From Phytophthora sp. 'mugwort' (Eukaryota; Oomycota; Peronosporomycetes; Peronosporales; Peronosporaceae): a DNA stretch of 64,000 nt. Below, piece by piece: positions 9,716 through 20,599 of the stretch. The DNA is taken from the NCBI GenBank assembly GCA_033558025.1, contig JAUCEF010000003.1:2134001-2198000 (forward strand), written 5' to 3'. A program made the translations under genes and the position numbers. Numbering within the stretch: the first letter of the stretch is position 1; the number at the start of each line of letters is the position of its first letter. Under the pieces are notes generated by a model. The model was not told the origin of the DNA. It made no database searches and worked only from the letters and a program-made list of their open reading frames with translations.

Positions 9716-12220
9716 GCGACTTACTTACCTCGTTGTGCATGTCCTATTGCCAACGAATACCTTCATCTGTGGACTTCATCAATACACCAAGTTGATTCCA
9801 TGACAAGCGTTTTTTTTTTTCAATTCTATCCCTGCCACGTTCAAGAGTCATCGCACTCACTCATCTGCATATCGACTTCAACAAAAAAAAGATAGTGAGG
9901 ATTTAATGTATTGATTGCCTATCTTGCCTTCACCTCACTCTGACATGACATCTACGTTGTAGTACCATTAATTCCATCATGAAAGCATTCATAAGCTGCC
10001 ACGGCTTCGAGGAATTTCGCACGTCTCGACTCCGTGCCATCAGGCCGCCCAACCTTGGGCTCGAACGGCGCAAGTTCTGGCCTTAACCTCCGACGTGATT
10101 TTGTCCAGCGCCTTCAGGTTCTGCTCGAGCTGAGCCAAGTTCCTGGCTCCAATGAGAACCGTGGACACGTGCTCATTGCTGACGCACCAGGCAACGGCGA
10201 GCTCTGCGAGTGAAAGACCAAGCTCCTTGGCGACCGTTTGGAGCTTGTCTGCATTAACGACGCGCTGAGCAAAGTCCGGGATGAAAGCCTGATACACGGG
10301 AGCCTCCATGCGAGAACCTTTGGCCGCTCCGCCGCTATGCTTGCCCGTGAGCACCACTCGAGAGAGGAGACCACGTCGTGAGTCCCAGTTTGTACTTGTC
10401 ATATAGACCAGCATACTCGGATTCCACCCGAGAGCGGTCGAGTAGATTGTAAACTGGCTGCTCCGCGACGGGACGGATAAGGCCGAGACGGTCTGCGACC
10501 GTGCAGGCCTCGACGATCTCAAGGCCGGTGCCCCAGTAGAAGGCCCAGCCCTGCTCAATGACAAAGTTCATGGCACGCACAGTCTCTTCGATGGGCATGT
10601 ACGGGTCTGGTCGAATGCAGTAGAGGATGTCAACATGCTCTAACTCGAGTCGGTTAAGTGACGCCTTGACGCCCTCGACAATATGCATACGACTCAGACC
10701 TTGGGTATTGGGCCCCGACGCTCCTCGGAACCCTTTTGTCCCCATACCAAGCTTGATGGTGATCACGAGGTCCGCTCGACTCCATGTGCCGTTCTTGACG
10801 CCCGTCTTGATGGCGGCACCTATGCTCTTCTCCGCCAGACCTTCACCGTATGAGTCGGCATTGTCGAACAAGTTGATGCCGTGCTCAAACGCAAGCTTCA
10901 TCATCTCGTACCACGCACCCGACGTGGTTGTCTCGTCGACATGCATCCAGCTTCCGAGTTCGAGCTTCGAGACTAACAAACCCGAGTGGCCGAGAACGGT
11001 AAGTCATGCGTGCAGACTTGGCGTCGGTCGTAGTAGGAGCCATTGCAACGACTACTAAGTGATGAGATTGTAAGTGGAAGAGTGAGTTGGGGACGGTAGA
11101 TTCCGAAATGATCCAGGTCTACAGTCTAATCAACGGTTGCCAGCTCGATAGCGATTGGCGGAAGATCAAAGGATGAACTTCCCTCATCGGTCGTGAAGGC
11201 CGCAAGTGGGAATGATGGTTGGTAGCTTGTTTACTCGATCCCTGGGGTCAGCCTTCGTTCGAGATGGACATTTTACAGTAGGAACTTGTCAGTTCTGGAC
11301 GGCGTAGTCATTTGGATCATTCGGACCCGTAAAGGGTCCTCGGTATCGAACGATTACTTTGGAGCGTCTGTAAACGGAGATGACGGACGGTAGTAGAGGA
11401 GATTCGGGTAATTGGGATACTATTAATAAATAGGTATTCTGTATATAGAATTCTGCGAACACGGATGTCGTGAGATTTACAACATAATCTCTTACAAGTG
11501 GATGCATACAAGTATAGTACCATATCAATACGAAAGTATAAGTACTATGCACTATTACTATATATGTAGTACACAGTACTTGTACTTTCGTGCTTTCCGC
11601 CCCGTGGTGCACATAGTACTAACTATAATATGTTTTAGCGAAATAGTGCTTGTCGATTCTATGACAAGCCCCATGTTGAAACTCGCGGTACAGCGTTGTC
11701 AATGCATCGCACTTAACGTACCGCACCTGTTCAGTTTCTCCCCAAATCGTTTTGAACGCGATAGGAGGCTTGTCAATTGCAGTACCGGAGGCGCTGGGTT
11801 ACAGACCGCCACGAGCGGATACCGGGTAGACCTCACACGAGCCTACTCCGCAAAAGATCCGCTGACCGATGTGTTGCGGACTACATCAATGCGATAATGT
11901 CATAGCTACCTCCAACAGTGCTCGAAAGGCTGCTTTATACGAATGAGTCTCGACTCATTATTGATGGTATCAGACTCAAACCAGCTAGATGCTACACAAT
12001 GTGAGTGTTGCTGTTGCGTTTTGTTTTTCGACGCGCTTCTACCCTCTACGCTGTGATGCTGTCATAAATGCCCACTGGCCATTGCGTATGTCGTATAAAT
12101 ATTATTTTCCTCCTTCAGGATTCACTGCGAGGAGCATGTTGACTTAATTAGCTTGGAGAGTTAGACTCCTTGGAGTTCCCTACTCTGAAGTCGTACCACT
12201 AAACCTTGTCAAATGTGAAC
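9716..12220 (+). repeat. left arm of a 2.5-kb inverted repeat
   Basis: Reading this arm forward matches the reverse complement of 16282-18786, with positions summing to 28502 throughout, so there are no indels. I found mismatches only at 9722/18780 and 12198/16304. All translated frames I compared in the arms are identical. Homology stops abruptly at the outer edge (9716) and tapers near 12219 on the inner edge. The arm contains an aldo/keto reductase pseudogene on the minus strand. Confidence 0.95.
9952..11043 (-). pseudogene. Kv-beta-type aldo/keto reductase, frameshifted (left copy)
   Basis: Homology to voltage-gated potassium channel beta-subunit-like aldo/keto reductases runs from ATG 11043 to a stop at 9952. 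Recognisable pieces, in order, are MTYR near the N-terminus, LLVSKLELGSWMHVDE, the catalytic Asp and Tyr of LFDNADSYGEG, the Lys strand LVITIKLGMGTKG, HVDILYCIRPDPY, the NADP-site YNLLDRSRVE, LTTWSPLSSG and the C-terminal IGARNLAQLEQNLKAL. The frame breaks at least three times: just after MTYR, between LSSG and LTGKHSGG, and near the end (KA / ELAPFEPK). The family converts aldehydes or ketones using NADPH, and some members bind Shaker channels. As it stands it cannot make a full protein. Transcription would run outward from the repeat centre. Confidence 0.85.
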
Positions 12221-12875
12221 CCGCTGTAGAAGGACTTCTTACTTACTACACATTTCAATACAATGTAGCGTAGAGCCCTGAACTGATGCCTTCCTCTTCT
12301 CATTGTGGACCGTGATGGTGGACTCGGGGAGGGATCGCAGTTTGAAGGTACAGAATGAAAGTTTAATCACACAAAAAGCTCGTGTTAGAGTGCCTCCAAT
12401 GTGCGGCCAGACAGCTAGTTCAAACGAAGTTCTTCTGCGAGAGCGACTGGCGGTGGGTGAGACCAACCCCGGAACCCGCCATCGGTTGTACAAGACTACT
12501 AGTGGAGAATCGGAGAACAATTTCGACGATAGGCAACCGCACACGGAACCCAGAGGGTAGTCCACGTCAATGCACGTAGTGCAAATGAAGGATGGAATTT
12601 ACTGGAAAATCCAAGGACCGCCCCCGGAAGTCAAAGCGGAGACAAAAGCGTTCGAGGATTTCTACCGAAGGCAGCTCGAAGGGGACGGGCTCGTTTTCGA
12701 AGTGCACCGACGGCTTCATCGGGTCCCCTGTGTGGTCAAGAAGGAGATAGACAATCACAGGATATGGGAGGCGATTTAAAGGATACCGTACAACTGAGTA
12801 AACAGTACTTCGCGCGGCCCTTCCAACAAACCATAATGAGGTTGCAAGCCAGAGCAGACTCGAACCGATGTCGAC

Positions 12876-13141
12876 CAGCAGCGATGAAGCAAACGCTAGC
12901 GGTAATGTGGCATCACGGCAACGGACTCTCGGACTATCAAGTCCGGGCTATGTATTGGATACAAACTCATCAGTTGAATCTCTGGTATGTGGAACGTCCA
13001 AGACACAACACCTGCACCAATAGCAAGAAATGCAGAGAGACACGGGAGATTTACGAGCATATTTTCTGGACGTACAGGATCTGTGGAGAAAACCCGTCAG
13101 TCAATGGACCGGAGGAAACTGGTCGTGATATTGATCAATAA
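12876..13141 (+). mobile_element. decayed retrotransposon fragment with zf-RVT-like motif
   Basis: A short reading frame carries a pattern seen after reverse transcriptase in non-LTR elements: a helix LSDYQVRAMYWIQTHQ, then CTNSKKCRETREIYEHIFW, resembling the C-x-C...ET..HIFW zinc-binding tail (zf-RVT). Catalytic reverse transcriptase motifs are not visible. The frame just upstream (12570-12779) may belong to the same relic. This assignment rests on motif shape only. Confidence 0.35.
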
Positions 13142-14739
13142 CAGCAATACTGCGCCCAGTCACATGAACCACCGACGCCGCTGAATAGTAGTGGACTACA
13201 GCCCAGCGCCATCCAAACGACACGAAGGGGTTCAAAGCCGAGTGGATTCGGATATGGCGAATACTATGGACGATCGGGATGTCACGGCTGTGGATCTAAA
13301 GAAACAACCGAGTCTTCCGGGACGCGGTAGTCCCAGAGCAGGCAAGTGCACAGAGTTTCTGGGAAGCTGGAGCTCGTCAGCTAAAAGCCATAGCGAAACG
13401 CTTTCACCGAAGAGGGGGGACTGCAGTCCGCGGAGCAAAGCTTCACGCCTGTCTCGACATCATGATACAACTTGTAACTACCTAAGCGAATAGACATTCT
13501 GAATCTCTCTCGCGGTGGGCGAGACAGCCCGACTAGACAGCATATAAATTTATTGGCAACGTATTTATCCTTTGAAACGCCGCGCATCGACAAAAGAATT
13601 TCAAGCGGCCTGGCGTGTCGAAACATAGCGGAAATATGCCGACTTCAGACGGTCCATTGCGGCCGTTGATCATTACTAGTTATCTCCTCCTCATCTCAGC
13701 TGTGGCTGTCTCCGATCTAAAGTCCGCTTGAAACGGACAGCATCGAGCGCTTGACATCTGTGGATGTTGCCCAGCGAATGGCCCATGAATGCATCGCGAA
13801 GATCCTGCACCAATACAAAACCCCGTCATTAGTTATCATGCAGCTGCTCAAGAAACCGGCAGGCGGTACGCATTGCAAAGGGGACGTTCTCGTTTTTTCT
13901 GGCCACCAGATCGTCCAAGATGATCCTCCGCGCTTATCCAGAACAAACTATCACTGATCCCGCGAATGTTGCGCTATGTGTGGCAGTCGCTGTGACGCGA
14001 CTCGTCTGCTTAGCAGCGGCTCAGCACGCGGGTCTGAATGACGCGGCCATACACCCGGTCTTACGCGCCTCTGGCTTGCTTTCTGGGTTCAGGTGGTTCC
14101 AGGAACCCCTCCCACTCGCGGGCTGGGTCACCGACGCGCTATCCATTCCGCTCGGAACTGGCCTGACCGATTCTCACATCGGATTTGCGGTTCGGATCCC
14201 GATCGTCAATCTCACCCAAATGTGCGATCGTTTTCAATCTGTAAAGGACAGCGCCAATCCAACTTGCGAGCAACTCCACGAACGTCACCGGCGCGCGATC
14301 GACGTCCAGCACGGACCACAGGAGATGTATACGGAGTTGAAGACCGCCCATCCCCAGCGACAGTGGCGTTATTGGGGAGGTGTACACTTAATGACCGTGT
14401 CGCCTGCACGTAACACAGCATTGACCTTTTTCTGTCTTCCGCTGCGTATGACATAAGCGACTTGTTCGGCTCTCGTTTCATTCTAACTTATCTAGCGACG
14501 TCTTGCCTAGCACTTATGCTTCGTCACCGGGTGTTGCCGCTGGCACACAGAGCGTCCCAGGCGTGGGCGTGCCCACACACCGACACCGGTTGTCGGGGTT
14601 TCAGCCCCAACCTTTGCGCCTCCTCTGATGGTGGATATCGGCTTTCGAACAGCCGGTGTGCAGTTGCACTGTGCGTGTGGGCCAACGATACGCTCATCCT
14701 TTTGGGAGATGTGGTACTGCGATTGTGAGGTCCATCACT

Positions 14740-15600
14740 GTGACCGGATCTTGAAAGAAGTGGATCCGATAGTTGGAGATGGATGACGATAGATGAAGGT
14801 TGCGGATGACGTGAGACGGTAGCAAGGTTGAGCGATCGGGGGACATTGTGCTAGATCAAGAATCAGGATCAGGTCTTATTTGATGTAGGCGCTTTCATTT
14901 TGGGCGGATCCTATATTAGACGGATCCCGGTATAGCCGGATCTGGCAGTGTACGGCGTACGGCACGAATCCTAGTCTAGGATCGGTATGCTAAAGCGGAG
15001 TAGGAAGTCAGTGGTGGGAAGGATGTCGGATGGGAAGATAAGGTAGACGATAGGATGAAGGCCGAAGATAAATCAGAACCGAATTGCGTTCGAAGACTCG
15101 CTTGGCTAGTATAGGGGATTAGTATTGGCTTTATGCGTAAAAAAAACAACAAGTCACTTTGGTGATCTTCCCTCCCCTCCTTCATACGTGGCAGCCTCCG
15201 GATAGCCTGGCCAGACTGCGCTCGCCCTTCCGTCTCTCAAGCCCTCAAAGTCCCTCTATTGGAAACGGCAAGCAACGTAAAGAGAGAGAAACAAGGATAA
15301 CCCCTGCAAGGAACTACTCCGGATCCTGTATTGCTATTACGGAACCACAAGGTCGACAAAAAGAAAAGCTCAAGACCAACTGACCTCGGATCCTGTGCGC
15401 AGGAATACCTACGCGGATCCACCCTCCCAAGTACGTACAAGGCCCACCAAGTCTGATTGGCGGGGAACAATCGGACCCACTGCATGAAAGCGACCAACGA
15501 GACAGACACGGAACCAGGTCGGGCGTAAGCGGTGTCAGTGAAAGTAATATTCGAATCGCTCAAAGGCGATCCGGTAGCTCAAAAAGTTCACGGTACGACC
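14740..15600 (+). mobile_element. GATC-rich LTR/leader-like retroelement remnant
   Basis: The stretch is packed with GGATC, GATCC and CCGGATC words, then a purine-rich segment (about 15255-15300) that resembles 29300-29350 of this window: both have tctcaa, then ggaa-cggcaagcaac, then agagaaa-acaa. The two regions are therefore probably relics of one LTR-retrotransposon family, at the LTR/leader junction. No gag or pol frame survives here. Confidence 0.35.
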
Positions 15601-16005
15601 TTACAAGCCTAACCACGCATACATGTCCCCGGTTAAAGCGGCCCAGTGATACTTGAGCATTCGAGCACAGTAGGGCGGAAACTGGGACCATACCTCGCTA
15701 CTATCTCGCCACCCGGAACGACCAGGGAAGCGCATGTTGTCCGCTTAATCAAGGCATCAGATGCCGTTATGGGCCACCGCAAACTGACTACGCATTCCAC
15801 TCGCTCCGCATAGGAGGCTCCTCCTCACTTCCGACAGGCAACAACGACCTGTCCATTCGCCTCGCGGACCGGTGGTCTAGCTTGTGTTTCGCCGTGTACA
15901 CCAGAATACGACCTGGAATGCGGTAAGTTCCATGACTAAGGCCTCAACCTGGGAATACCACGGGTATCACTTTCTCTGAGTCGAAGCTCGCAGCGCTCAG
16001 GAGAA

Positions 16006-16060
16006 GAACTCCAAGGAGTCTAACTCTCCCAGCTAATCAAGTCAAATTGCCTCTCGCAGT
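16006..16060 (+). repeat. 55-base repeat, spacer copy
   Basis: This copy, beginning gaactccaaggagtctaact, is about 85% identical to 16324-16378 in the right arm, 318 bases downstream in the same orientation, and hence to 12124-12178 inverted in the left arm. It lies outside the arm, so the motif is older than the arm duplication. Confidence 0.75.
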
Positions 16061-16323
16061 AAGGTTCCAAGGGAAAAGCGTGCGGACACGTAAGAAGGGC
16101 TTCACTAGGGTTTTCGGACAGGAACCAAACGGCAAGCCCTAGCTATTCGCCGTTATGCCATCCAGCGCTCGTAGCACCCTAAAAGCTCAGCGCTCTCTAG
16201 AAACCGAAACAGCCGGGCTGTCAGAATTTTTTTTCTTCTTTCTCAAAATTGATCAGCCAGTAGAAAACCCTTGTAGGGTGGTTTCACATTTGACAAGGTT
16301 TAGCGGTACGACTTCAGAGTAGG

Positions 16324-16378
16324 GAACTCCAAGGAGTCTAACTCTCCAAGCTAATTAAGTCAACATGCTCCTCGCAGT
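16324..16378 (+). repeat. 55-base repeat, right-arm copy
   Basis: Partner of 16006-16060 with a few substitutions. It lies about 42 bases inside the inner boundary of the right arm; the mirrored copy is at 12124-12178. The pair may be short relics of terminal sequences of an older element. Confidence 0.75.
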
Positions 16379-17458
16379 GAATCCTGAAGGAGGAAAATAA
16401 TATTTATACGACATACGCAATGGCCAGTGGGCATTTATGACAGCATCACAGCGTAGAGGGTAGAAGCGCGTCGAAAAACAAAACGCAACAGCAACACTCA
16501 CATTGTGTAGCATCTAGCTGGTTTGAGTCTGATACCATCAATAATGAGTCGAGACTCATTCGTATAAAGCAGCCTTTCGAGCACTGTTGGAGGTAGCTAT
16601 GACATTATCGCATTGATGTAGTCCGCAACACATCGGTCAGCGGATCTTTTGCGGAGTAGGCTCGTGTGAGGTCTACCCGGTATCCGCTCGTGGCGGTCTG
16701 TAACCCAGCGCCTCCGGTACTGCAATTGACAAGCCTCCTATCGCGTTCAAAACGATTTGGGGAGAAACTGAACAGGTGCGGTACGTTAAGTGCGATGCAT
16801 TGACAACGCTGTACCGCGAGTTTCAACATGGGGCTTGTCATAGAATCGACAAGCACTATTTCGCTAAAACATATTATAGTTAGTACTATGTGCACCACGG
16901 GGCGGAAAGCACGAAAGTACAAGTACTGTGTACTACATATATAGTAATAGTGCATAGTACTTATACTTTCGTATTGATATGGTACTATACTTGTATGCAT
17001 CCACTTGTAAGAGATTATGTTGTAAATCTCACGACATCCGTGTTCGCAGAATTCTATATACAGAATACCTATTTATTAATAGTATCCCAATTACCCGAAT
17101 CTCCTCTACTACCGTCCGTCATCTCCGTTTACAGACGCTCCAAAGTAATCGTTCGATACCGAGGACCCTTTACGGGTCCGAATGATCCAAATGACTACGC
17201 CGTCCAGAACTGACAAGTTCCTACTGTAAAATGTCCATCTCGAACGAAGGCTGACCCCAGGGATCGAGTAAACAAGCTACCAACCATCATTCCCACTTGC
17301 GGCCTTCACGACCGATGAGGGAAGTTCATCCTTTGATCTTCCGCCAATCGCTATCGAGCTGGCAACCGTTGATTAGACTGTAGACCTGGATCATTTCGGA
17401 ATCTACCGTCCCCAACTCACTCTTCCACTTACAATCTCATCACTTAGTAGTCGTTGCA

Positions 17459-18550
17459 ATGGCTCCTACTACGACCGACGCCAAGTCTGCACGCATGACT
17501 TACCGTTCTCGGCCACTCGGGTTTGTTAGTCTCGAAGCTCGAACTCGGAAGCTGGATGCATGTCGACGAGACAACCACGTCGGGTGCGTGGTACGAGATG
17601 ATGAAGCTTGCGTTTGAGCACGGCATCAACTTGTTCGACAATGCCGACTCATACGGTGAAGGTCTGGCGGAGAAGAGCATAGGTGCCGCCATCAAGACGG
17701 GCGTCAAGAACGGCACATGGAGTCGAGCGGACCTCGTGATCACCATCAAGCTTGGTATGGGGACAAAAGGGTTCCGAGGAGCGTCGGGGCCCAATACCCA
17801 AGGTCTGAGTCGTATGCATATTGTCGAGGGCGTCAAGGCGTCACTTAACCGACTCGAGTTAGAGCATGTTGACATCCTCTACTGCATTCGACCAGACCCG
17901 TACATGCCCATCGAAGAGACTGTGCGTGCCATGAACTTTGTCATTGAGCAGGGCTGGGCCTTCTACTGGGGCACCGGCCTTGAGATCGTCGAGGCCTGCA
18001 CGGTCGCAGACCGTCTCGGCCTTATCCGTCCCGTCGCGGAGCAGCCAGTTTACAATCTACTCGACCGCTCTCGGGTGGAATCCGAGTATGCTGGTCTATA
18101 TGACAAGTACAAACTGGGACTCACGACGTGGTCTCCTCTCTCGAGTGGTGCTCACGGGCAAGCATAGCGGCGGAGCGGCCAAAGGTTCTCGCATGGAGGC
18201 TCCCGTGTATCAGGCTTTCATCCCGGACTTTGCTCAGCGCGTCGTTAATGCAGACAAGCTCCAAACGGTCGCCAAGGAGCTTGGTCTTTCACTCGCAGAG
18301 CTCGCCGTTGCCTGGTGCGTCAGCAATGAGCACGTGTCCACGGTTCTCATTGGAGCCAGGAACTTGGCTCAGCTCGAGCAGAACCTGAAGGCGCTGGACA
18401 AAATCACGTCGGAGGTTAAGGCCAGAACTTGCGCCGTTCGAGCCCAAGGTTGGGCGGCCTGATGGCACGGAGTCGAGACGTGCGAAATTCCTCGAAGCCG
18501 TGGCAGCTTATGAATGCTTTCATGATGGAATTAATGGTACTACAACGTAG
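17459..18550 (+). pseudogene. Kv-beta-type aldo/keto reductase, frameshifted (right copy)
   Basis: Base-for-base the same relic as complement(9952-11043), carried in the right arm. The ATG is at 17459 and the end of homology at 18550 (tag), in the frame reading ELAPFEPKVGRPDG to AAYECFHDG. The same breaks occur after MTYR (about 17505), before LTGKHSGG (about 18147) and near 18424. Because both copies share every lesion, the gene was broken before the arms were duplicated. Alternatively the second arm was overwritten by gene conversion. Confidence 0.85.
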
Positions 18551-18829
18551 ATGTCATGTCAGAGTGAGGTGAAGGCAAGATAGGCAATCAATACATTAAA
18601 TCCTCACTATCTTTTTTTTGTTGAAGTCGATATGCAGATGAGTGAGTGCGATGACTCTTGAACGTGGCAGGGATAGAATTGAAAAAAAAAAACGCTTGTC
18701 ATGGAATCAACTTGGTGTATTGATGAAGTCCACAGATGAAGGTATTCGTTGGCAATAGGACATGCACAACGAGGTAAGTGAGTCGCTTTTTTTACCACGA
18801 CATTGGCTATTCTTAACTGGAAGTCACTG

Positions 18830-20580
18830 GAAGATGCTCGAAATGTGGATTCATACTAGTGGGTACCCCTGAGCGCATTATTTTGGCGAAACGAGCGACG
18901 TCCACTTCGACCCCAGCAAATGCAGAGTGGAATAGAGGCAGCCAACCCGACCCTAATGTGTGTTTAATTTTTTTTTTAATCCAAGAAACTTGAACGTGAA
19001 ATCCATACCTAACCAGAGACAAATATCCAAGTACAAACCAATGTGAGCGCTTTATCATAAGAAAGGTTAAGACAGGGAGGTACGCACCAAAATGTACCAC
19101 CCGAAAGCAAAGCAGTAATTTGCCTTGGACTAATGGCATCTGCGTCTCTAATACAAACCCAAGCTGGTACAATCCTTGCATTCCAAGATTCCTCTTGATG
19201 ACCCAAAGTAGCAATGCAAATGATACGAGTTGCAGTAACCCAAATATTAAGACAGGGCGCACAGTTGAACCCACATTTTCAAGAGTAACGCCAGCCATCT
19301 CTGTGTGATACTGAGCACTGGGGATATAGTGTACCATCAATACGATGTAATTAGAATAGAACAACTGAACAATCGCCTCCAGGTACGCAACGGCAACGAT
19401 ACACTCCGTAGTGAAAGTGCCTTTAAGGTTTCAAGAAGAATAGTTGACCGTTTGATTAGGGCTTGTTGTCGGGTCTTGGATTGTATATGCACAGACGATG
19501 GATCACTTGCAGTAGGCAAAATTGGCAAAACGGAATCTTTGCTTTTGTGTGTGCATAAGAGGCGAAGCTTACATGTAGCAAGAGGGGTCCTTTAATTCAA
19601 AATTGGTTCTACTGTATTCCTGCCGGATTTTTTTGGCGAGTCGGTTTTCTTTTCCAGTTATTTCTTCGAGGCACTTTAGATAAACCTTGTCCGCCTTGGA
19701 AATGCCGTGCGGAAGACACGATCGGATCCGAATTTCTTGGTGAGCCTGCCTCTTGAACTTACCAGAATCTCGACACAAGGAAGAAACCAGAGTTAAAGCG
19801 CAATTTTTGTCACTTGGAGTGTTAATAACCTCGTACAGTTCGGGTCGAATCAATGCAGTGCGTCGATGTAAACCATAGAGCATTACGCCTGTTTGTACGA
19901 GATTAGTCAAGGTAATAGCAGTGACAGCCACCACTGAGGACGTACTCTACATGCAAGTGGCAGCGTGAAGTATATTGTAAAAGTCCACCGTGAAAATGAC
20001 AGCCTCGGGGATATGTCTTCCATGTGAGCAGTACACCTGAACAGCATGTTTTCACTGCTACTTTGATCACCGGTAGGACTAAAATCACTAACATTTGATA
20101 CCGAGTGCCTCCCGCTGCACGAAATAAGGATTCATATAACGGGTAAACAAACGCCATTGTGATCCGGGTGCTACAAAGCAAATATACCGAATCAACTGAT
20201 CGGAATGGAATAGCATCTCATGGAGAACGTGACCACCGACAGTGAAACGAACAGATATGATCAGGAACGCGAAAAACATCGGAGTCAGAACACAAAGAAC
20301 GGAACTGGGAAAATGACATAATTCGAAATTGCCACAGACGAAATTGTAAACATGGCAGCGGTGCAAGCCGATAGTACAATCAGTCGTCTTTCGGACATGT
20401 CAACTTCATCGATCAGATATGTCGCTTGGCCAGCGATTGTGTGGCTAACGATGAAGGCCGAAATCAATGTTCGAATCCAGAATCCGTACTTCACTCGCCA
20501 ACCTTCTGCTGGGTCTTGGAGGGGAGTTCTTGTAGTAGAACAAGTGTGATCATAGGGATCGGAGTCCCAAAGCACACCAC
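18830..20580 (-). pseudogene. decayed multi-pass membrane protein of an oomycete family
   Basis: Read on the minus strand, successive frames give a chain of hydrophobic segments: GFWIRTLISAFIVSHTI and ISNYVIFPVPFFVFVL (about 20500-20290), LVILVLPVIKVAVKTCC (about 20080), a VIFTVDFYNILHAATC segment (about 20010-19950), AVTAITLTNLVQTGVMLYG (about 19920-19860), then GVTLENVGSTVRPVLIFGLL and FVLETQMPLVQGKLLL (about 19290-19110). This order recalls large oomycete-specific multi-membrane-pass proteins of unknown function. A stop (TAG, 19947-19949) interrupts a well-conserved segment, and a frameshift lies just upstream near 20010. Some frame changes could be introns, but the internal stop makes a relic more likely. 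Function unknown. Confidence 0.5.
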
Positions 20581-20599
20581 CAAGACTCGAGCGAGTGAC

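Larger units (their letters stand above)
12221..16281. other. spacer of the inverted repeat, retroelement debris
   Basis: A 4061-base spacer between the two arms with no intact gene. It contains a decayed reverse-transcriptase-associated zinc-binding segment (12876-13141), GGATCC/GATC-rich LTR-like sequence (about 14740-15600) and a 55-base repeat also found in the arms (16006-16060). The stretches 13200-14740 and 15600-16000 have several short open frames on both strands, the longest 178 codons (13920-14456), without any family pattern I recognise. Confidence 0.6.
16282..18786 (-). repeat. right arm of a 2.5-kb inverted repeat
   Basis: Reverse complement of 9716-12220 with only two mismatches found. 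The outer end is sharp at 18786, where the sequence turns into an unrelated T-run (18787 onward). I see no target-site duplication flanking the 9.07-kb structure. An assembly artefact joining two strands is possible, but the distinct spacer and the scattered mismatches argue for a real repeat. Confidence 0.95.

Noticed and set aside
13920..14456. 178-codon open frame in the spacer
   Set aside because: No recognisable family, overlapping open frames on both strands, inside retroelement debris; not called as a gene.
12221..16281. Whole inverted structure as a DNA transposon with long terminal repeats
   Set aside because: No transposase and no target-site duplication were found, and the arms carry a cellular pseudogene.
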